A stretch of 64,000 nucleotides of DNA, taken from Gnetum montanum (Eukaryota; Streptophyta; Gnetopsida; Gnetales; Gnetaceae). Shown here piece by piece: positions 57,560 through 64,000 of this stretch. The position numbers were made by a program, and so were the translations under genes. Every line of letters starts with the position of its first letter. The stretch's first letter is position 1. Location: the NCBI GenBank assembly GCA_015680685.1, contig MNCI01004879.1:120489-184488 (forward strand), given 5' to 3'. Below the pieces are notes generated by a model, which made no database searches, had not been told where the DNA came from, and saw nothing but the letters and a program-made list of their open reading frames with translations.

Positions 57560-60500
57560 TGGAAGGAGCAAGGTATGTATCATTTTTGCAAATTCTTCCT
57601 AATCTTTTAAAGGTTAGGAAATGTATAAGGCCTGCTCTGCATAAATTTGTACTCACCATCTCCTTCACTAATGATGGTAAAAGGGAGTTCTTCCCATAGG
57701 ACATCTTGTTGCCCATTGTTGATTTCTTTGGCTTTCACCTCTCTCTTGGGTTACTTAACTTCATGGTTGGGAGTTTACTCATGAAACTCCACTTCAGACC
57801 CCTATTCTATATTCATGTTGTTGACTACCATGAGATTGTGTTATCACCATGAATGATGATTTCACCTCCCTCGTAAGGAAGGTGAACTTCTTAGTGGATC
57901 AGTGAGGATATGGCTTGTAATTAAGCCAACCAAGGCCTTCCCAAGATGAGGTTGAACCTTGGTGTTTGCTTTGCCACCAAGAAATCTATAGTTTTGGGAA
58001 CTATTCCCCTATCACAAAGTCTAAGGAGATTGACCCCTTAATAGAAACTTGTGATCTGTTAAAGGACTTGAGAGCAATAGTTGTTGTATGTTGCATCTAC
58101 TTGGTTAAGCCTAAAGGTTCAACTATAGTGCATGGGATAACATTCATTGCAGCTTCATCATCCAAATGCACTCAATGCACCTTATACTAGCCTACCCGTA
58201 TGGTGATGAAAAGAGGAGCCTTTGTTACTTCATCATTTTAGGGATTTGTCTTGATCTCACTATCACAAAATACCAATGATGTTGACTTCATTTCCATTAG
58301 TGAAGAAGGAACCATCACTACATTGATGGATTCCTCATTAGTTAGAATGTCTTCACTAACACGAATAGAAGTCAGCATCTTGACTAGTGCTTTGCAATGT
58401 GTAGTGGAAGCCATAATTAAGTCATACAAGCTCAAGGTTGTATTCTTCTATTTAAGAGACTACTTGACTTGATCCATTTCACTAAGGAAGTTTTTGTCAT
58501 TGGCCATGGTCTTGTAATCCCAGTTGTGCTTTACTTCCTCCATGCACCCCAAAATGCATTCTTCAATCTTGGGTTGTTGTGGCTTTTCCTCTTTCTTTCT
58601 CTCTTTGTTTTTGGGGTCCTCCCATGATTTACTTATTAAAGTAGCCTAGATTGATGAGGTCATGAGCATAGATAATATAGCGGTGGGCTTTGGTGAGCCC
58701 ACATCATTTTTTGCCTTGGCTTACTTATCTTCTTTGTTATTGCGCTTATGCTTAGGCTTCTTCCTGTGCTTGGTTGAGGATTTTTCGTTGTTGTTTTTTG
58801 GCTATGAGGACAAAGATGTGGAATTAGCCATCATGGGAGGCCATTTTGATGTTGTAGGGGTTGGTTGGGTTGTGGTTAGTAGGGATACCTTGATGAAAAA
58901 AGGCTCCCTAAGAGGAATTTGTCATGTTATCCTTGCAACAAATGGGGATCTTGATCTAGTGGAAGTTGAAGAGCCCATTTCATTGTAAGGGGGCATCCAA
59001 ACCATAAATGGTTCCCTTGCAAGTCTCTAATTGTCATTAATGTTAAATGCTGATAGAATGTATGAGTGGTGATTGGCATTCAATGGGTCTTTTTACCCAT
59101 GCATAAATTGGACTTGGGGTTCAAAAAGGTTAGATGCATCAAGAATCAACTCACCCCTATATATCATCTTTTGTAGGTCATCCTTCAGCATGAGAAAAAA
59201 GTTAGTGTCATGAACAGACAATTGATGATATTGGTAGAAGTAGTCAAGCTTGAAATACTTAGGTAATCAGGGATTAGCCTTGGTTGTTCAAGTGGGATCC
59301 TTGACTATCTCATAGAGGCCTTCATGCTTTTCATGAGTAGCTTCAAACATTTTCTTGTATTGGATCCTCCCATTCTTCAAAAATTGATTCAAGATTTTGG
59401 ATGGCTTTAAAGGAGAAGTAGTGTATTTCATTTTGTCCTTCCACTCAAACCTAGGCTTAGAAGCAATTGATGCAATGGCCCCATAGGTTGATGGAAAGTT
59501 GTCATGGTTGTTAGTAGGGGCCCTAGGTTGGTTGTTCCTTGGAATCTACTTAGTTATTTTGGCTTCTATGGACACCATTGCTACAACTACATTATTTTTA
59601 TTACCTCTCTCCTTGTCTCTCCTCATGTGTTGATTCTTGTATGCCATGTAAGCAGGGTTGTGACTAGCTTCCATAGCATCCTCTCTATTTTTAGTTTAGG
59701 AGAATGCTTGACTAAGTGATTGTGGGTCAAGTTAGTAGAACTTAAACTTGATAAAATCATTGACTATCCCCTTGAATATAGCCAAAAGGTGGTTTTCATC
59801 TATAGGATATGGTATCTCATTTAGTAGACTATTCCATCATTGGATGAAATTTTGTACTAGTTCAAGTGACCCCTACTTGACCTTCATTAGCTGGTCAAAT
59901 GTGGTGTTGAGCTTCAAGTTGTACTTGAAGTGGTTAATGAATTAGGATGTCAAGTCTTTGAGGGAGGATATAGATCCTCTAGGTAAATCACGGTACTAGT
60001 CAAGGGCTTTTCCTATCAAGGACATAGGAAAGATCCTCATTATGATGTGTGTCCATTATTGTAATAACAAGCACTTAGATTGAAAGGTTATAAGGTGAGT
60101 GTTGGGATCATCTTCTCCATTGTACTTGCTAAATTAAGGGATAGGGACATGAGGAAGAAGTGTCAAGGATGGGACCATAGGATTGATGGGATCATCCTAG
60201 TAAAAGTCCATAATCTTGACGCTTTGAGATGTAGAGGCTTTAAGCCTTTTCAACTTTTCCATTAGGTCTTACATCATTTGGAAGGTTTGATCCATGCCCT
60301 ATAGTACCACTGTTGGCTATGGGCTTTGCACAAATGGTTGTGGCTTTTTTTGGAAGGCTTGTGGCCTTACTATTAGTTGTAGAATATAGGGGAGAGGTTG
60401 CATTATTGTTGTGGTTAGTGGGCCAAACAAGGAGAAAGACATTTGTGTCAGTATCTGGGGTAGGAATGGAACAAAAGAGGTATGTGATCCCTAGGTTACT

Positions 60501-61216
60501 TGGAGTCCCATGGTGAGCTCCACCTAATTAGTTAATAGGTTGGTTGTGGTGACAACCACTAAAGAAGGTTGTCTGAACCATGGCTAGGTGGGAAATAACA
60601 TAGAGAAGTGGAATGTGGTTGACTATGATACCAATTGTGTTTGGTGCGTAGTAATGATTGGTGTGGAACCAAACATGGTCTAGTAGGAAGGGGTGGAGGA
60701 TGGTGCCATCTAGCCCATGGAGCAAACAAAGGAGGTAGAGGAAGGCACTGTGGCCTTGGGGATTGTTTGTTGAAACAACCCACCTAGGATGTTTTCATGC
60801 TCAAATTCCACCTTAAACTCATCATTTTCTTCTTGTTACTCCTCTGAGCTATGCTTCTCATCCTCTTCATCCATCTTAATTAATTAAGATAGGATTCTAA
60901 CATAGATATCTATGAAGGGTATTTGATCATATGGGGAAGGAAGGTATTCCTTCCCATCTTAGTATATGAGATCGTACTCCCTTATGGCTTCTACTTCCAC
61001 ACATGGAATCAACATGCTAGCCTGAATTTAAGCACAGATGTAGTTATAATGATCTTCATTTATGACTAAAAATTTAGGACTTCATCCCCTACATCTCAAG
61101 GAATACCTAAACTCAACCATAGTAGGATCCTTGGGGTTGTATATCCTCATGGCTTGCTGGTCAAACCCATTATCAATGAATGTGAAAGGTAACTTAGTTG
61201 ACTGCTGAAACAACAT
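57560..61216 (-). pseudogene. gag: Ty3/Gypsy gag-protease fragment, truncated before RT
   Basis: The ATG at 61216 opens with MLFQQSTKLPFTFIDNGFDQ and QAMRIYNPKDPTMVEFRY. After a linker, the typical Gag core appears around 60100-59750 (YNGEDDPNTHLITFQSKC, LIGKALDWYRDLPRGSI, WWNSLLNEIPYPIDENHLLA). A Lys/Glu-rich stretch follows near 58600, and then a retropepsin-like domain with LDDEAAMNVIP near 58150 and FNLILGRPWL near 57920. Homology ends near 57600, before any RT. Stops and a few frame changes are present. This Gag is a different lineage from that of E1-E4. It could be the front part of the same kind of element as the pol fragment at 26690-29330, but that is not shown. Confidence 0.75.
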
Positions 61217-61927
61217 GGTAACAAAGTGCTAAAAATAGCTAAACAAGGTCGTAAAGGTTAAATAAAGTGCAAATTCCAGTAAGTGGGATTTAAAAATGGT
61301 TGAAAAAATCAAAAATGGCTAAAATGGATTACTTACTATAAATAGTAAGTGGTTTCCAAAGGGGGTATGCCCCTTTACTAAAAATGGAAAATAGATGGTA
61401 TTACACTCCATCCACTCCTAGCTTCCTAGCTACATCTACGTTGGGGTGTAGTGTGAGGAAAATAAAGGGGGTAAGATGGATGGTCTGATATCTTTCTATT
61501 CAATGTTGGTGTGGGGGGAGGAGTTGAAACCTAAAGTGGAAACTTTGACTTTCCACCAAAAGATGGCTTTGGAAAGCTACCAATTTTCATAGCAAGGAGA
61601 AAAAGGGGGATGAGGATTTAGGTGTTAAATCTACCAATGCTAGTTTTATTTAGAGAATTTGGTAGCAAAATGGGCTAAAAATTAGAGAAGAAAATCAATG
61701 CTAGCTTTAGAAATTTCACACCAATTGTTATAAAAATTTTAAAAGCCCAAACACCTACAACTTCCATACTGGGCTTTGGTTGCAAGGGGTATGGGGGGCA
61801 GCATTGATTTTTGCAAGGATTTTGAAGGTTTTGGCTAAAAAATGTAAATCAAAAACTTGTAGGTCAACATTGGCAATGGGGCAAATAGGTTTTGACAAAA
61901 AAATTGGGTGGAAGCCCTCCTTCTAGT
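61217..61927 (-). other. Leader between gag and the R2 repeat
   Basis: Non-coding sequence with GCTAAACAAGG-type words like those at 29640-30100. No convincing primer site was found next to R2. Confidence 0.35.
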
Positions 61928-63384
61928 TGGCTACTAGAGGAATCATGGATTCCCAATGACATAGTTTTTAACCTTGGATCTCTAGGACCTTTGTAGAAAA
62001 TGAGAACCTTGGTATCCTAAACAGTCCAGTAGATCACTTAGGGACTTACAAAATGCAAACAAGGGTAATGCAAATAAAATTCAAAAATGAAAATCTAAGA
62101 GAAATTATGCCAAAACACGATAAACAATAAAACCTGCACACAAATAAAATTGTAAGCTTTATTTTAAAAGTATAAAGGGGATACAAAAAATGTGTACAAG
62201 ATTACCTGTAGAAGTAGGGGTGGTTCACTAGAATGGAGGTTCATAATCTATTGAAGCTTCTACAATCCACTCCACAATCTAAATGTTCCATCACTTCCAA
62301 TGCTATTAAATCTTCTCTATTGTCATACTTGATCTGTAGCATTATTGATGCATGTGGTGAGAAATGTGAGGGATTTGGCTTACCATAGTGGTCAAAACTA
62401 GGAGTTTGGGGTTCCCAAGTGCTTATCATTGCTACCAAAGATATCAAAAATCTCAAAGAGGGGTAACAAGCTATGGGGGTTCCATGCTGGGGTGCTCTAA
62501 GAAGGTACTTTTTTGCTTGGTTGCAAGAGCTCTCGGATGCTAACCAATGTAGTGTGCAAAGTGCTAAAAAGAGTGGAACTATTTAATGGTGTAAGGGCTT
62601 AGGTTTTATAGGTCTTGTGCCACTAATTTAGCTGTAGATTGGCTGCAAATTGTTGACAAATGGCTAATAAATTAGCTATAAATTTTTGCTATGCTCAAGC
62701 GATGAGGGTGTTCAAATCAAGGAGGGTTACCATATATGGTAAGTGTCATAGCCCCATGACCATTTTGTTCACTAAAAATAGTAAACAATAATTTTATCCA
62801 TGTTAGCTTTGTCCACCCATGCTAGGACTTCCAAGTGCAACGTTGACATGCATGATCCTCACTAAAGTTGATGTACGTGTTGAAATCTTGGCCATGATGT
62901 ATCCACATTGGGGGGATGAAGTGTCAACACTAAAGGTGATGTATTAATGCTAGGGGTGATGTATCAATTCTTGGGGATGACGGTCATACCCTACATGCTA
63001 AGCATAGATGTTTTCACACTCCTCCATGTTGAGCATAAATGTTACCATCTCCTTTCATGTTGGGGGTAGGTGAGTTTTACTCTCATGCAAGTATCTCTAG
63101 CATAGAAAATGTGATACCCCCTCCATAAAACCCAAAAAATGCCAATTTTGACATCCAAAAAGGCATTTTAATCCCCCAAAGCCCAAATATAAACATTATG
63201 TAACTTTTTTTATTTGGGGAATGGTGCTTTGATCACCTATGAGGCATTTTCCAGCCTCAAAAGTATGAAGTATGTGAGATTTCACCTCATGGATTAAAAT
63301 CTTCACATTTACAATGAAGTTTTACCTCAGGTTTAATGGGATGGGGCTACAAAGATTACAACAAGTAAATTTAGTGGTGTTTCA
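61928..63384. repeat. R2: second copy of the 1.3-1.5 kb dispersed repeat
   Basis: Same orientation as R1 (11995-13338). It starts TGGCTACTAGAGG and ends GTGTTTCA. Lying upstream of the minus-strand gag, it is where the 5' LTR of that element would be expected, which makes an LTR identity plausible but unproven. Confidence 0.6.
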
Positions 63385-64000
63385 ATGGTATGGGACATGG
63401 CTAATGCTCAGTTAGCTACCTTGGAAGCTCACAAGTGCATGCAATCCTTATCAGTTCTAAGGAGCTTTAAATCCTAGATGAGACTTAGACCTAGTTAGTC
63501 TAGGATGCAAATGGAATTAGGCTTAGGATTATAGTTAACAAGTCACCTAGTTGATAAGGAGTAGTAGAGGTAATTGTGGTAGCTTGTATCATGCAATTTA
63601 GGTTTCAAGTACTTCTTGCTTGTGCCATAGGACTATTGCAAACTTTTCAAGGTTACTTGATAGCATAATCATAGGATACTACCATTGGAGATGAACTAAT
63701 AATGAGGATGTTTAGGATATCTGATGAGGAGGAGGTTATAGGTAGGCTAGGAGCCTTTTAAAAGTTTTGTTAGCACTAGATAGGATACTTGGAAGTCTTA
63801 TGTGATAAGTCTATGCTTTGTTAATGAATTTAACAATATGATCTAAAACTTTGTTGTAGCTATGATGGCCCAGTCTAGTCATGCCTTGAAGGGGACAACA
63901 AGATGGATCTAACTACCTGTAGAATCTTAACTCTTCTAGAATGATAGTGCATGCAAATGAAGTTGGTACAAATGCAAGAGGTAGGAAAACGATGTAACTG
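63385..64000. other. No recognisable feature
   Basis: Only short chance ORFs; no homology to other parts of the window noticed. Confidence 0.4.

Overview
This window looks like intergenic DNA from a very large, repeat-rich plant genome, most plausibly a gymnosperm. It is AT-rich and has no intact gene and no RNA gene that I can recognise. Most of it is old, decayed LTR retrotransposons. Species cannot be fixed from the sequence. Seven single-N positions mark contig joins, and most sit at duplicated, flipped or missing sequence, so some structures are assembly artefacts.

Layout. 1-6909: plus-strand Gag-protease element E1, preceded by the 3' end of another copy that shares its left LTR. 6910-13853: no genes; three repeats, including one copy (R1) of a 1.3-1.5 kb dispersed repeat. 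13854-22202: minus-strand element E2 with both LTRs, a target-site duplication (ATAGA), a tRNA-Asp primer site, gag, and a 930-codon second reading frame (ORF2). 22203-26345: a 29-bp minisatellite and a leucine-rich-repeat fragment of a disease-resistance gene. 26690-29330: a minus-strand Ty3/Gypsy pol fragment (RT C-terminus, RNase H, integrase), the only polymerase coding in the window. 29331-33020: duplicated leader-like sequence and an array of about 15 diverged units of about 190 bp. 33050-45765: plus-strand element E4, split by minus-strand element E3 (36362-43323, TSD CATAG). 46089-56760: a decayed multi-exon gene of unknown function on the plus strand whose first intron holds a non-coding Copia-like element (47482-53834, TSD ATAAA). 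57560-61216: a minus-strand Gypsy gag-protease fragment. 61928-63384: the second copy (R2) of the dispersed repeat.

E1 to E4 form one related group. They share gag homology, LTR termini (TGATG...CATCA), a block of GATATTGC/GCAATATC palindromes just upstream of the TATA box, and a TAGTCATGGGGG tract before the 3' LTR. None encodes reverse transcriptase or integrase, so they would have depended on another element for copying. E1 and E3 carry Gag plus protease, E4 Gag with the protease core lost, and E2 Gag plus ORF2. ORF2 is the most interesting feature: it stays in one frame over 2.8 kb despite about 18 premature stops, nearly all TAG/TAA, and it is preceded by an internal copy of the LTR-type promoter.
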